64,000 nucleotides of DNA from CBDIHP01 sp965279195 (GCA_965279195.1 CBDIHP010000038.1:186001-250000); one strand, 5' to 3'; counted from the first letter of the stretch, positions 8,975-18,615 are shown. Notes: generated from the letters alone by a model not told the origin. Program-made: numbers and translations.

Positions 8975-9817
8975 CTACGCCCTGGCGAGGGTCCGGCGCT
9001 TGGCGGGCTTCTTGCGGGGCGGGGGTTCGGGGGCGCGGCCGGTGAATTCGCGGAGGAGGTCGGCGGGGTGGAGGTCGGCGATCGAGTCGACCACCTTGTC
9101 GGGGCGGTAGGCGAAGTTCGACAGGTCCTCGCGCCGGGTGCCGCCGCTCAGGACGAGCACGGTCTTGAACCCGAGCTGGACGCCGCCGAGGATGTCGGTC
9201 TCCATCGTGTCGCCGATGACGACCGTCTCGTCGGTGACGAGCCCGAGTTCCTTGCGGGCGCCCCGGAGCATGATCGGGCTGGGCTTGCCGACGCTGAACG
9301 CCTTGACCCCGCTGGCGGTCTCCAGCATGGCCACGGTCGCGCCGCAGCCGGGCCGGAGGCCGGTCTCGGTCGGGCAGTTCGGGTCCATGTTGGTGGCGAC
9401 CAGCTTGGCCCCCTTCATGATCATCTTGAGCGCGTTCTCCAGCATCTCGAAGCTGAAGGTCCGCCCCTCGCCGACGACCACGTAGTCGGGGTCCTTGTCG
9501 ACGATCGCGTAGCCGTTCTCGTGGAGCGCGGTGAGCAGCCCGCCCTCGCCGATGACGTACGCGGTGCCGCCGGGCCTCTGGGCCGCCAGGAACCGGGCGG
9601 TGGCCATGGCACAGGTGTAGACGTGTTCGAGTTCGACGTCGAACCCCAGGCGCTGGAGCCGCGTGGCGACGTCGCGGCGGGTGCGCTGGCTATTGTTGGT
9701 GAGGAAACGGAACGGGATGTCGGCCTGTCGGAGTTCGTTGATGAATCGGTCGGCGCCGGGGATCAGGTGGCCGCCCCGGTAGATGACGCCGTCCATGTCG
9801 ATCAGGTAACCAAGCAC
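8975..9817 (-). CDS. HAD-superfamily phosphatase, NagD/phosphoglycolate type
   Basis: This 280-residue hydrolase has the HAD motifs in order: nucleophile DMDG (Asp7, Asp9), motif II FLTNNS (about 38-43), the lysine in VGKPSP and the acidic GDTMETDI motif. The cap insertion and overall length fit the NagD/class IIA group that dephosphorylates small phosphorylated metabolites such as phosphoglycolate or nucleotides. The GTG at 9817 is chosen because it puts the nucleophile at residue 7, as in the family, with GGAG 9 bases upstream; the open frame further upstream is low-complexity. The C-terminal tail is Lys/Arg/Pro rich. The substrate is not determined. Confidence 0.88.
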   Translation of the reverse strand: MLGYLIDMDGVIYRGGHLIPGADRFINELRQADIPFRFLTNNSQRTRRDVATRLQRLGFDVELEHVYTCAMATARFLAAQRPGGTAYVIGEGGLLTALHENGYAIVDKDPDYVVVGEGRTFSFEMLENALKMIMKGAKLVATNMDPNCPTETGLRPGCGATVAMLETASGVKAFSVGKPSPIMLRGARKELGLVTDETVVIGDTMETDILGGVQLGFKTVLVLSGGTRREDLSNFAYRPDKVVDSIADLHPADLLREFTGRAPEPPPRKKPAKRRTLARA

Positions 9818-10061
9818 TACGGATGTCTCCGCGACAGCGATGCGGAACGCGGCGCCCCGTCCTCGTCCCGCGGAGAGGCGGAGGACGGCGCGACGCCCAT
9901 CATGGCCGAACGCGAATGACGTACCGTGCCCCGAATGCCCTCGTTCGATTCGCCATAAAGCCTGACTGGGAAAGGTGTTCTCGCGATTCGCACGTCGTCG
10001 GTCGCCTCGGCCTCCCCTGCCCCGGCTGCCTACCGTTGCGGCAGCGGAGGGGGCGGGCCGA

Positions 10062-10847
10062 TCAGGCCCCGAAGCTGAAGAGGTGGTTCCAGGCGATCCG
10101 CCCCTTCGCGGCATACCAGACCGACCCGGCCCACTCGTGCAGCACCTCGACGCAGACGCCGGCCGACTTGGGGTTGGGGAGTTGGTCGCCCAGCGACCAG
10201 TTGAGGCTGGTCGCGCGGTGGTTGCAGGCCCAGGGGATGACGTCGATCCCCTCGGTCTGGAAGACCCCGGCGGCCCGGTTCATGTGCATGGCCTCGGTGA
10301 TCAGGACGGCCCGGCTCACGCCGAGCGACTTGAGCCGCGACGCCCCCTCGCTGGCGTTCTCGTCCGTGGTCCGGCTGCGGTCGTCGACCTGGATCTGGCC
10401 GGAGGGCACGCCCTGCTCGACGAGGAGATCCCGCATCAATGGGGCGACGGCGGGGAACTTGCGTTCGTCCGGCGAGCCGCCGCAGAGCACGATGGGGACC
10501 GGCGGGCCGGCGCGATAGACGTCGAGCGCGAACCGGCAGCGGGCGTAGCTCGAACGCCCCAGCTCGGGCTTCGCGCGGATCTCGTCGGCCGGCAGGACGC
10601 TCCCGCCCAGGACCACGATCGCGCCCACGCCGTCGGGCCTGGCGTGCCTCGGCGGGTACCGCCACTCCAGCGTCCCGAGCGCCACGAAGCCGACCGCCGG
10701 GAGCGACATCCCCACGAGCGCAGCGAACCCGACCGAGATCGCCACCAGGGCCCTCGACCGGGCCGCCGGCCGACGCCACTGGGCGACCAGTCCGGCGAGG
10801 ATGAAGCACAACAGCCAGGCGTAGGCCTGATCGATCACGAAGTTCAT
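10062..10847 (-). CDS. YdcF/ElyC-like DUF218 membrane protein
   Basis: A 261-residue protein with two N-terminal hydrophobic segments (about residues 8-24 and 33-60) followed by a DUF218 domain: VVLGGSVLPADEI near residue 78, the central DRSRTTDENA and the later ITEAMHMNRA. Relatives include ElyC and SanA of enterobacteria, linked to cell-envelope carrier lipid metabolism and barrier function. The start MNFVID at 10847 is preferred because it begins directly before the first membrane segment; no strong ribosome site is visible, so the start is uncertain. It lies 244 bp upstream of the HAD gene on the same strand, too far to be sure of an operon. Confidence 0.85.
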   Translation of the reverse strand: MNFVIDQAYAWLLCFILAGLVAQWRRPAARSRALVAISVGFAALVGMSLPAVGFVALGTLEWRYPPRHARPDGVGAIVVLGGSVLPADEIRAKPELGRSSYARCRFALDVYRAGPPVPIVLCGGSPDERKFPAVAPLMRDLLVEQGVPSGQIQVDDRSRTTDENASEGASRLKSLGVSRAVLITEAMHMNRAAGVFQTEGIDVIPWACNHRATSLNWSLGDQLPNPKSAGVCVEVLHEWAGSVWYAAKGRIAWNHLFSFGA

Positions 10848-11135
10848 CGGATGTCCGGGGGGTTGAGGCGCGTCGTCCGCCCCCGTCCTGGGGGGAATCC
10901 CGCATCGGCCGGGCCGATCTCTCGCGGGATGTTCACACCCGTTGTATGCCAAAGGCATCAGGTTTCCGAACGGATGCTGACGAAAAACGACAATTCATGC
11001 CTTCGGATGACGCAATCCATCAACGCATCGAGGGTGGACGGTTTCATCAAAATTCGTCGATTTCATCGACCCGGCCGATGGGCGGCGTCGGGAGGTTTGC
11101 CAGCGGGCCGGGAATTCCGTTAAGATCGGCCGACT

Positions 11136-11459
11136 ATGGACGAACCAAGAACGGGCGGTGTGACGCTCAAGGCCCTCCAGCGTCGGATCTTCGAACTCTA
11201 CGGCGAGAAGGACGCCGCGCGCGGGGACGCCGCGACGTTCCTCTGGCTCACCGAGGAGTTCGGCGAGCTGGCCACGGCCCTGAGGTCGGGGACCCACGAG
11301 GAGCTGGCCTTCGAGATGGCCGACGTCCTCGCCTGGCTGGCGACCCTGGCCAACATCCGGGGCGTCGACCTGGAAGACGCGGTCTGGAGGAAGTACGGGC
11401 TGGGGTGCCCCGGCTGCGGCCAGGCCCCCTGCACCTGCGACCTCTCCGAGAAACCTTGA
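11136..11459 (+). CDS. MazG-like nucleotide pyrophosphohydrolase with cysteine tail
   Basis: This 107-residue protein has the all-alpha NTP pyrophosphohydrolase signature: Glu40, Glu41 and Glu44 in TEEFGEL and Glu60/Asp63 in FEMADVLAWL, the ligands for magnesium. Such proteins hydrolyse NTPs or dNTPs to monophosphate and pyrophosphate, often in house-cleaning. The C-terminus adds CPGCGQAPCTC (Cys91, 94, 99, 101), a possible small metal-binding knuckle outside the usual fold. It is monocistronic in appearance, 191 bp upstream of the next gene. Family call is good; the role of the cysteine tail is unknown. Confidence 0.85.
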   Translation: MDEPRTGGVTLKALQRRIFELYGEKDAARGDAATFLWLTEEFGELATALRSGTHEELAFEMADVLAWLATLANIRGVDLEDAVWRKYGLGCPGCGQAPCTCDLSEKP

Positions 11460-11650
11460 CGTTTGTCCGACCCGGGCGTTGCACCCCCCGCCCCCGCGCC
11501 GTATTGTTTCGTTTTCGGGGCCTTGCGGGATCCCCGGCGAACCAAACGGGCCCGGGCGTCGTAGCAGCCGTGTTTCCGTGCGCGCGTGCCGTGTCGTCCC
11601 GGATCGGACCGGATCCCCTCGCCCGGGACGCCCCTCCCCAGTCAGTCAGG

Positions 11651-13909
11651 ATGCCTGTCGTGAAGCCAACTCGTCGCGGTCGCTGGGTCCCCGGGCTCCT
11701 CACCCTCGGCGCACTGGCGCTCGCCGCGTGCGGCCAGGCCGTGGCGCAGCAGCCCCGGGCGGTCGAGGTCGAGAACGTGCGGATCGGGTTCGACGACCGC
11801 TTCAAGGTCGGGACCTGGACGCCCGTCCGGCTCCAGCTCCGGGGGGGCCCGGTGGGGTTCGCCGGCGTGATCGAGCTGGTGACCAACGACGCCGACGGCA
11901 CGCCGACGACCGTGCGGCAGCAGGTGGCCGTGGCCGCCGGCGGCTCCCAGCGGGTCACGCTCTACACCCGCCCCGGTTCGCTCGACGCCGAGATGTTCAT
12001 CCGGTTCTACGACGGCAAGTCCGGGCGGAAGGTCGGCCCCGACCTCTCGACCCTCGCCCTCATGGGCAACAAGAATCTGAACCCGCTCTGGGCCGAGGAC
12101 CTCTCGATCCTGGCCCTCGGCACCCCGGCGGGCGTCGAGATCATCCCCACGATCCCCGGCTTCAGCCCCTCGAACGTCAGCGGCCGCATCCGCGAGGTGT
12201 CGGTCGTGAAGATCAACGTCATCGACGACCTGCTGCCGGCCTTCCGGCAGGGGTATGACGCGATGGACGCGATCATCCTCGACACCGCCGACAAGGCCAT
12301 GATGGCCCAGGTCGGGGCCAAGATCGACGGGATCGAGCAGTGGGTCCGGGCCGGCGGGCACCTCGTCCTCTCGGTCGGCTCCAACTGGCAGGAGGTCAAC
12401 GAGCGGCTCGGCAAGCTCCTGCCGGCGAAGCTCGAAGGCCAGGTCGCGGTCAATGACCTGGGCTCGATCGAGTCGTTCGTCACCGGCACGACGTCGCCGC
12501 TCCTGCCCGTCGGCAGCGAGGCGGTCCAGGTCGCCAAGATCACCGGCGTCGAGCAGGAGGGGAGCAAGGTCCTGGCCTCGACGGCGAGCAACCCGCTGAT
12601 CGTGCGGGGGACCTTCGGCTTCGGCCGGGTCACGATGATCGGGCTCGACACCGACCGGCCGCCGTTCCGGACCTGGGACGACCGCAAGAACTTCTGGGTC
12701 AAGGCGGCTGACCTCAAGCCCGTGACCGCGTCGAACAAGAACGTCGCCACCAACCGGGGCCGTTTCATCCAGTCCGACGTCAACGACCTGGCCACGCAGC
12801 TCCGGCGGTCGCTCGACCAGTTCCCCAAGGTGAAGCTCGTGCCGTTCGGCTACGTGGCGTTCTTCATCTTCCTGTACATCCTGCTGATCGGGCCCGGGGA
12901 CTACTTCTTCCTCAAGAAGGTCCTCAAGCGGATGGAGCTGACCTGGATCACGTTCCCGATCATCGTGCTGTCGGTGAGCCTGGTGGCCTACTACGCCGCC
13001 TACGTGATCAAGGGGACGGAACTCCGCGTCAACAAGGTGGACGTGCTCGACATCGACCAGCAGGACGGCCTGGCGCGCGGGATGTCGTTCGCGAACGTCT
13101 TCAGCCCCCGGAACGACGACTACAACGTCAGCCTGACGCCGCTGTCGCTCGCGAGCCCCGCCCCCGAGCCGGGCGCGACGATCCCGCCGCCGCCGGCCGC
13201 CACCCAGACGCTCGTCTCCTGGTTCGCGGCGTCCGAGTCGGGGCTCCGGGGGATGAACACCGGGCGACGGGGCGTGGGATTCGGCGCGGCCGGTTACGCC
13301 TACACCCCGCTCGGCAAGGCCGAGGAGCTGGCGGACGTCCGGATCCCGATCTGGAGCACCAAGTGCTTCCAGTCGAGCTGGATCGGCCCGGCGACGACGA
13401 ATCCGATCGAATCGGATTTCGTCCTGGTCGGCACCGACCGGCTCAACGGCACGTTCACGAACCGGCTGGGCATCCCGATCGAGGACGTGATCGTCGCGTT
13501 CAACGGCACCGTCTACTACAACATCGGGACGGTCGCCCCCAACGCCACCACCCGGATCGAGACCCAGAGCAACCGCACGCTGTCGGGCTATCTCAACGAC
13601 CTGCGGCCGAAGTACCTCTCGGCCGACTACTTCCAGTCGAACGCCATCCAGCGCGACCCGCTGCTTCGGGCGGTCCTGTTCCGGGACAGCGACGTGGGCA
13701 GCCAGGGCGAGATCCCCAGCCGGGTCCTGCACGGCCTCGACCTGACCGGCCAGTTGCAACTCAACCGCCCGATGGTGATCGGCCGCATCGCCCGCCCGGT
13801 CGCGGCCCTCGGCCTGGGCGACGGCAAGATCAAGCCCGAGGTCGACCAGACGACCCTGCTCCGCGTCGTCCTGCCGGTGGCCCGCAACACGCCCGCGAAG
13901 CCGAACTGA
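11651..13909 (+). CDS. large membrane-anchored protein beside ABC ATPase
   Basis: A 752-residue protein. The N-terminus RRGRWVPGLLTLGALALAAC is a signal sequence with a possible lipobox (LAAC), though AVA-QQ just after could be a signal peptidase I site. Residues about 35-160 look like a beta-sandwich, followed by a class-I-amidotransferase-like alpha/beta region without an evident catalytic Cys. Two transmembrane segments lie at about 400-418 and 432-455, and a beta-rich domain fills the C-terminus. The ABC ATPase starts 79 bp downstream on the same strand, so this may be its extracytoplasmic or membrane partner, comparable to auxiliary proteins of GldA/GldG-type exporters. That link is inference. 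The open frame upstream of 11651 crosses another gene and is rejected. Confidence 0.8.
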   Translation: MPVVKPTRRGRWVPGLLTLGALALAACGQAVAQQPRAVEVENVRIGFDDRFKVGTWTPVRLQLRGGPVGFAGVIELVTNDADGTPTTVRQQVAVAAGGSQRVTLYTRPGSLDAEMFIRFYDGKSGRKVGPDLSTLALMGNKNLNPLWAEDLSILALGTPAGVEIIPTIPGFSPSNVSGRIREVSVVKINVIDDLLPAFRQGYDAMDAIILDTADKAMMAQVGAKIDGIEQWVRAGGHLVLSVGSNWQEVNERLGKLLPAKLEGQVAVNDLGSIESFVTGTTSPLLPVGSEAVQVAKITGVEQEGSKVLASTASNPLIVRGTFGFGRVTMIGLDTDRPPFRTWDDRKNFWVKAADLKPVTASNKNVATNRGRFIQSDVNDLATQLRRSLDQFPKVKLVPFGYVAFFIFLYILLIGPGDYFFLKKVLKRMELTWITFPIIVLSVSLVAYYAAYVIKGTELRVNKVDVLDIDQQDGLARGMSFANVFSPRNDDYNVSLTPLSLASPAPEPGATIPPPPAATQTLVSWFAASESGLRGMNTGRRGVGFGAAGYAYTPLGKAEELADVRIPIWSTKCFQSSWIGPATTNPIESDFVLVGTDRLNGTFTNRLGIPIEDVIVAFNGTVYYNIGTVAPNATTRIETQSNRTLSGYLNDLRPKYLSADYFQSNAIQRDPLLRAVLFRDSDVGSQGEIPSRVLHGLDLTGQLQLNRPMVIGRIARPVAALGLGDGKIKPEVDQTTLLRVVLPVARNTPAKPN

Positions 13910-13988
13910 ACCGCAACCGGGAACCACTCGCCGTACCGCATCGCAACGCGTCGCACCGACCAGCCCCGATCGCAAAGGCCCGTACCCC

Positions 13989-14915
13989 ATGATCGAGACG
14001 AAAGACCTGACGAAGATGTACGGCGAACTCTACGCCCTCAACCGGCTCAACCTGACGTTGAACCAGGGGGACGTGTACGGGTTCATCGGGCCCAACGGCG
14101 CGGGCAAGACCACGACGATGCGGATCCTCGCCACCCTGCTCAACCCCACCTGGGGCGAGGCGACGGTGTGCGGCTACTCGATCTACAACGGAGCCAAGGA
14201 GATCCGCCGCGCCATCGGGTACATGCCCGACTTCTTCGGCGTCTACGACGACATGAAGGTCATCGAGTACCTCGAATTCTTCGCCGCCGCCTACCGCATC
14301 AAGGGGGCGGCCCGCAAGAAGATCTGCGAGGAGGTGCTCGAACTGGTCGACCTGACGTACAAGCGCGATGCGATGGTGACCAGCCTGTCACGCGGGATGA
14401 CCCAGCGCCTGGGCCTGGCCCGGGTGCTGCTGCACGACCCGCAGGTGCTGCTGCTCGACGAGCCCGCCTCGGGCCTCGACCCCCGCGCCCGCATCGAGAT
14501 CCGCGCGTTGCTCAAGGAGCTGCGGTCGATGGGCAAGACCATCATGGTCTCCAGCCACATCCTGCCGGAGCTGGCGGACATCTGCAACAAGATCGGGATC
14601 ATCGAGCAGGGCGTGCTGATGGTCAACGGCTCGGTCGTGGACGTGATGAAGCAGGTCCGGGCCGACATCGTCCTGAACATCGCCGTCGGCGACCGCCTCA
14701 CCGACGCCGCCAACTATCTCGAAGCCCAGCCCGAGGTCGCCGAGGTCCAGGACAAGAACGGCATCCTGATCGTGCGGATGATCGAAGGCACCACCACCTA
14801 CAGCTTCCTCGCCCAGCGCCTCATCGAACAGGGGTTCGAGCTGTCGCTCTTCAAGGAAGACGAGATCAACCTCGAAACGGCGTTCATGCACCTGACCAAG
14901 GGCATCACGAGCTGA
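13989..14915 (+). CDS. ABC transporter ATP-binding protein
   Basis: The 308-residue ATPase has Walker A GPNGAGKTT (residues 34-42), a signature loop LSRGM (about 133-137, variant of LSGGQ), Walker B VLLLDEP (about 153-159), a D-loop SGLDP and the switch histidine in SSH (190). The C-terminal 90 residues form the extra domain found in ABC-2 type exporter ATPases (drug, polysaccharide, Gld and CcmA families). No integral ABC-2 permease is adjacent; the upstream gene product with two membrane helices is the only obvious partner. The start ATG at 13989 follows AAAGG by about 10 bases. Confidence 0.93.
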   Translation: MIETKDLTKMYGELYALNRLNLTLNQGDVYGFIGPNGAGKTTTMRILATLLNPTWGEATVCGYSIYNGAKEIRRAIGYMPDFFGVYDDMKVIEYLEFFAAAYRIKGAARKKICEEVLELVDLTYKRDAMVTSLSRGMTQRLGLARVLLHDPQVLLLDEPASGLDPRARIEIRALLKELRSMGKTIMVSSHILPELADICNKIGIIEQGVLMVNGSVVDVMKQVRADIVLNIAVGDRLTDAANYLEAQPEVAEVQDKNGILIVRMIEGTTTYSFLAQRLIEQGFELSLFKEDEINLETAFMHLTKGITS

Positions 14916-14929
14916 TCGGCCCGACCGCC

Positions 14930-14990
14930 CGCCCGGAGTGCGGAAGCTCGCTTCCGCCCTGGCCCGGCGGGAGCTTGCTCCCGAGAGACC
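14930..14990. repeat. A-family element, left half (copy A5)
   Basis: Two consecutive hairpins: GCGGAAGC/GCTTCCGC with loop TC, then GGGAGC/GCTCCC with loop TT followed by CGAGAG. The right arm of a full A element is missing; a C-family piece follows at 15021. Starts 15 bp after the ABC ATPase stop. The whole 14916-15271 gap (356 bp) otherwise holds only the leader of the M16 peptidase gene. Confidence 0.75.
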
Positions 14991-15020
14991 AGATCGAGTC
15001 ATCCGTCGTCGCCTTCGATT

Positions 15021-15062
15021 CGATGGTGCGGAGGCCGCGAGGACGCGGCCACCACACCCTAC
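15021..15062. repeat. C-family element, single arm (copy C1)
   Basis: GATGGTGCGGAGGCCGCG and GGCCACCACACCCTAC: this is the right arm of the C element with its internal palindrome GGCCGCG/CGCGGCC. No left arm is present, so it is a truncated copy abutting the A5 fragment. Confidence 0.7.
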
Positions 15063-15271
15063 TTGTCGATTTCATGGCCTTCTGCCTAAAACGTAACACC
15101 TGATCGCCGGGCGTCCGCGCACACTCTCCGCGCGGGGGGCATCGCCCGATGGTCGACGGCCGTCCCTCTCACCGACGCTCAAACACGGTCGGCGGCGCGT
15201 TTCTCCGTTTCGAAGCAAGACGCGAACACGCTCGAAATCGACTCGAATCCTCATCTCCGGAGCTGCCCACG

Positions 15272-18142
15272 ATGCGTCCCGACGTACGGAAGTCGACCCG
15301 CTACGGGTCGGCGGCCCTGGCATTGGCATTGGTCCTCGCCGCGCCGATGGCGGCCCTCGCCGACAAGTCGAAGCCCGAGGGGGCGGACAAGCCCGCCTCC
15401 TCGACCCCGGACCTCAAGATCGAGAAGTACACCCTCCCGAACGGCCTGGAGGTCATCCTCCACGAGGACCACACCACGCCGATCGTCGGCGTGAACGTCT
15501 GGTACAAGGTCGGCTCCAAGGACGAGAAGCTCGGCCGCACCGGCTTCGCGCACCTGTTCGAACACCTGATGTTCCAGGGCTCGAAGAACCACGACTCCGA
15601 GTACTTCGGACCCATCGAGAAGGTCGGCGCCCAGATCAACGGATCGACGACGACCGACCGCACCAACTACTTCGAGACGCTCCCCAGCAACGCGCTCGAG
15701 CTCGCCCTCTGGCTCGAAGCCGACCGCATGGGGTTCCTGCTGCCGGCGTTGTCGCAGAAGAAGCTCGACAACCAGCGCGACGTCGTCAAGAACGAGCGTC
15801 GCCAGCGGGTCGACAACGTCCCCTACGGGCAGTCGCAGGAGGCGATGCTCAAGGCGATGTATCCCGAAGACCATCCCTACTTCCACAGCGTCATCGGGTC
15901 CCTGGCCGACCTCTCGGCCGCGAGCCTGGCGGACGTCTCGGCCTTCTTCAAGACCTACTACGCGCCGAACAACGCCAGCCTGACGATCGCCGGCGACTTC
16001 AAGCCCGAGGAGGCCAAGGCCCTCGTCGCCAAGTTCTTCGGCTCGATCCCCCGCGGCCCGGCGGTCCCCAAGGTCGCCGCGCGCGGCACGACGCTCAAGG
16101 AACCCAAGCACGTCGTCATGACCGACCGCGTGCGGTTCGCCCGCGCCCAGCTCGCCTGGCCGACGGTCGAGGTCGGGCACAAAGATGAGGCGCCTCTGGA
16201 TGTCCTGGCGACCGTCCTGGGCCAGCTCCCGCAGCAGAGCCGCCTGTTCAAGGCCCTCCAGTACGACAAGCAGCTCGCCACCGCGGCGATGGCCATGCAC
16301 GGCACGAGCATGCTGACCGGCACGTTCAACGTCATCCTCTCGCCCACGCCGAACGCCAAGCTCGAACAGCTCATCGAGATCGTCGACGCCGAGATCGAGC
16401 GCCTCAAGAAGGACGGCCCGACGGCGGACGAGGTCTCCAAGGCCAAGACGATCACCGAGAGCCGCCTGATCTTCGGGCTCCAGCAGGTCGGCCGCAAGGC
16501 GGACTTCCTGAACCAGTACAACGTCTACTACGGCGACCCCTCCGCCTACAAGAAGGAGATGGCCGACCTCCTCGCCGTCACCCCCGAGGACGTCAAGCGG
16601 GTCGCCAACCAGTACCTCACGGCCAACCGCGTCCGCCTGGACGTGAACCCCGGTGCGCCGGCCAAGCGGGCCCCCGAGGTCGCCGTGAAGCCGGAATCCC
16701 AGACCTCGGCCGACGCCGCCAAGCCGATCGAGATCACCGACAGCTTCGACCGCTCCAAGATGCCCAAGCTCGGCGAGCCGCCGGTCTTCACCCCGCCGCC
16801 GGTCGTCCGCAAGAAGCTCTCGAACGGGCTCGAAGTGCTCGTCGCCGAGCGCCACGAGCTGCCGATCCTGGCCATGAGCCTTGTCATCAAGGGGGGCGAG
16901 ACGCTCGTCCCCGAGGGTAAGGAAGGCCTGGCCGAGCTGACCGCCTCGCTCTGGAACCAGGGCACGAAGACCCGGACCGGCGTGCAGATCGCCGCCGCCC
17001 TGTCCGACCTCGGCGCGTCGCTCGGCGCCGGCGGCGGGCTCGAATCGAGCAGCCTCAGCCTCACGACGCTCAAGAAGACCGAGGACAAGGCGCTGGAGCT
17101 GTTCACGGACGTCCTGCTCAATCCGACGTTCCCCGAGAAGGAATTCAACCGGATCAAGACCCAGCGGCTCGCCGGCCTGATGCGCCGCGGCGACAGCGCG
17201 GAGTCGATCGCCGGCTACGTCTTCCCCAAGCTGCTCTACGGCGACTCGCACCCCTACGGGCGTTCGGAGACGATCGCCTCGGTGAAGGCCCTGACGCCGG
17301 CGGAGCTGAAGGACTTCTACAAGAAGATCGTCGTGCCGAACAACGCCGCGCTCGTCGTGGCGGGCGACACCACGCCGGACGAGGTCGTCGCGAAGCTCGA
17401 GGCGGCGCTCAAGGACTGGAAGCCGGGCGCGGACGTCGCGGCGGCGACCCTGCCGGAGGTCCCCCCGGGCAAGCCCGGGTTCTACTTCGTGAACAAGCCC
17501 GAGGCCGCGCAGTCGGTCCTGGCCGTGGGCGCCGTCGGCGTCCCCCGCAAGACGCCCGACTACTTCGCGATCAACGTCATGAACGCGATCCTCGGCGGCC
17601 AGTTCTCCAGCCGGATCAACCTGAACCTCCGCGAGGACAAGGGCTACACCTACGGCGCCCGCTCGGGCTTCTCCTTCCGCCAGGGCCCCGGCCCGTTCGA
17701 GGCCAGCGCGCCGGTGCAGACCGACGTGACCCGCGACGCCCTCGATGAGCTGGTCAAGGAGCTCAACGACATCGGCGGCAAGCGGCCCGCCACGGCGGCC
17801 GAGATCGCCTTCGCCAAGGACCGTATGGTGAAAGGGTTCCCCAGCCGGTTCGAGTCGGTCGGCGGCGGCGGCGGCCCCCGCGGCGGCGGCGGCCTGACCA
17901 GCACGCTCGCCGAGCTGGTGCTCTACAACCTCCCCGATGACTACTTCACGACCTACCAGTCGAAGGTCGAGGCCATCACCAAGGCCGACGTCGACCGGGT
18001 CGCCAAGCAGTACATCGACGCCGGCAAGATGACCATCCTGGTCGTCGGCGATCGCGAGAAGGTCATCCCGACCCTCAAGTCGCTGCCCTACGCCCAGACC
18101 ATCATCGAGCTCGACGCCGAAGGCAAGCTGGTCAAGAAGTGA
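15272..18142 (+). CDS. M16 family zinc metallopeptidase, two-domain (PqqL/YmxG-like)
   Basis: A 956-residue secreted protein with a signal peptide (about residues 1-30, AALALALVLAAPMAALA). The N-terminal M16 domain has the inverted zinc motif HLFEH (residues 94-98) and the third ligand Glu175 in KNERRQRVDN, so it should be active. A second M16-like half begins near residue 510 (VRKKLSNGLEVLVAERHELP) and lacks HxxEH (ELTASLWNQG), as usual for the inactive clamshell half. A glycine-rich insert (GGGGGPRGGGG, about residue 870) interrupts the C-terminal half. It probably degrades peptides in the periplasm. The start ATG at 15272 follows GGAG and gives the signal peptide. A strong hairpin terminator follows at 18173. 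Confidence 0.95.
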   Translation: MRPDVRKSTRYGSAALALALVLAAPMAALADKSKPEGADKPASSTPDLKIEKYTLPNGLEVILHEDHTTPIVGVNVWYKVGSKDEKLGRTGFAHLFEHLMFQGSKNHDSEYFGPIEKVGAQINGSTTTDRTNYFETLPSNALELALWLEADRMGFLLPALSQKKLDNQRDVVKNERRQRVDNVPYGQSQEAMLKAMYPEDHPYFHSVIGSLADLSAASLADVSAFFKTYYAPNNASLTIAGDFKPEEAKALVAKFFGSIPRGPAVPKVAARGTTLKEPKHVVMTDRVRFARAQLAWPTVEVGHKDEAPLDVLATVLGQLPQQSRLFKALQYDKQLATAAMAMHGTSMLTGTFNVILSPTPNAKLEQLIEIVDAEIERLKKDGPTADEVSKAKTITESRLIFGLQQVGRKADFLNQYNVYYGDPSAYKKEMADLLAVTPEDVKRVANQYLTANRVRLDVNPGAPAKRAPEVAVKPESQTSADAAKPIEITDSFDRSKMPKLGEPPVFTPPPVVRKKLSNGLEVLVAERHELPILAMSLVIKGGETLVPEGKEGLAELTASLWNQGTKTRTGVQIAAALSDLGASLGAGGGLESSSLSLTTLKKTEDKALELFTDVLLNPTFPEKEFNRIKTQRLAGLMRRGDSAESIAGYVFPKLLYGDSHPYGRSETIASVKALTPAELKDFYKKIVVPNNAALVVAGDTTPDEVVAKLEAALKDWKPGADVAAATLPEVPPGKPGFYFVNKPEAAQSVLAVGAVGVPRKTPDYFAINVMNAILGGQFSSRINLNLREDKGYTYGARSGFSFRQGPGPFEASAPVQTDVTRDALDELVKELNDIGGKRPATAAEIAFAKDRMVKGFPSRFESVGGGGGPRGGGGLTSTLAELVLYNLPDDYFTTYQSKVEAITKADVDRVAKQYIDAGKMTILVVGDREKVIPTLKSLPYAQTIIELDAEGKLVKK

Positions 18143-18172
18143 TCTGGCGTGATTGATGGGTGTTGATTGAAG

Positions 18173-18205
18173 CGAGGGGCCGGCGGGATGACCGCCGGCC
18201 CCTCG
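18173..18205. terminator. bidirectional hairpin terminator
   Basis: A perfect 14-bp stem (18173-18186 with 18192-18205, left arm CGAGGGGCCGGCGG) closes on the 5-base loop GATGA and is followed by TCATTT. It lies 30 bp after the M16 stop and 24 bp from the stop of the convergent small gene, so it probably ends both transcripts. Confidence 0.8.
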
Positions 18206-18228
18206 TCATTTCCCTGCACCCGGCGAAC

Positions 18229-18462
18229 TCACCGGACGGGCTTCAACTCGCCCGTCTCCTTGAGTTCCTCTCCGCTGGCTCCGTCCTTCCCCGGGCAGGG
18301 CTCACCCTTCGCCTCGGCGGCCATGCAGGGGTCGGTCACCTCGGCCCAGACGAATCCGTTCGGCTTCGACCCCGCCGCCGGCGAGCCGGCCACGTACAGG
18401 CCGAGCGCGAGCACTGCGGCGAGGACGCACAGGGCAATCCAGGACTGCCGGGGCATTGTCAT
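18229..18462 (-). CDS. small secreted or membrane-anchored hypothetical protein
   Basis: A 77-residue product beginning MTMPRQSW with one hydrophobic segment (IALCVLAAVLALGLYVAG, about residues 9-26) and a short polar tail containing Cys residues (DPCMAAEAKGEPCPG). GAGG lies about 10 bases upstream of the ATG at 18462. It shows no recognised family. The convergent terminator right after its stop supports it as a real gene. A Met 14 codons upstream is possible but less well placed. Confidence 0.55.
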   Translation of the reverse strand: MTMPRQSWIALCVLAAVLALGLYVAGSPAAGSKPNGFVWAEVTDPCMAAEAKGEPCPGKDGASGEELKETGELKPVR

Positions 18463-18615
18463 CGGTCCGGACCTCGGGCGAGACTGGGGCGCAGGATGCG
18501 ACATCCCAATGTAGGCCGCGATTCTGACAGGGGGTTGTCGGTTCGATGAAGGTCCCGGGAAGTCGACCAGGCGTGCGGACGCTCGCTTCGCTTTAGATCG
18601 AAGGGGACGCGGAAT

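Noticed and set aside
10946..11650. N-terminal extension of the large membrane protein
   Set aside because: It runs out of frame through the MazG-like gene; the signal peptide begins at 11651.
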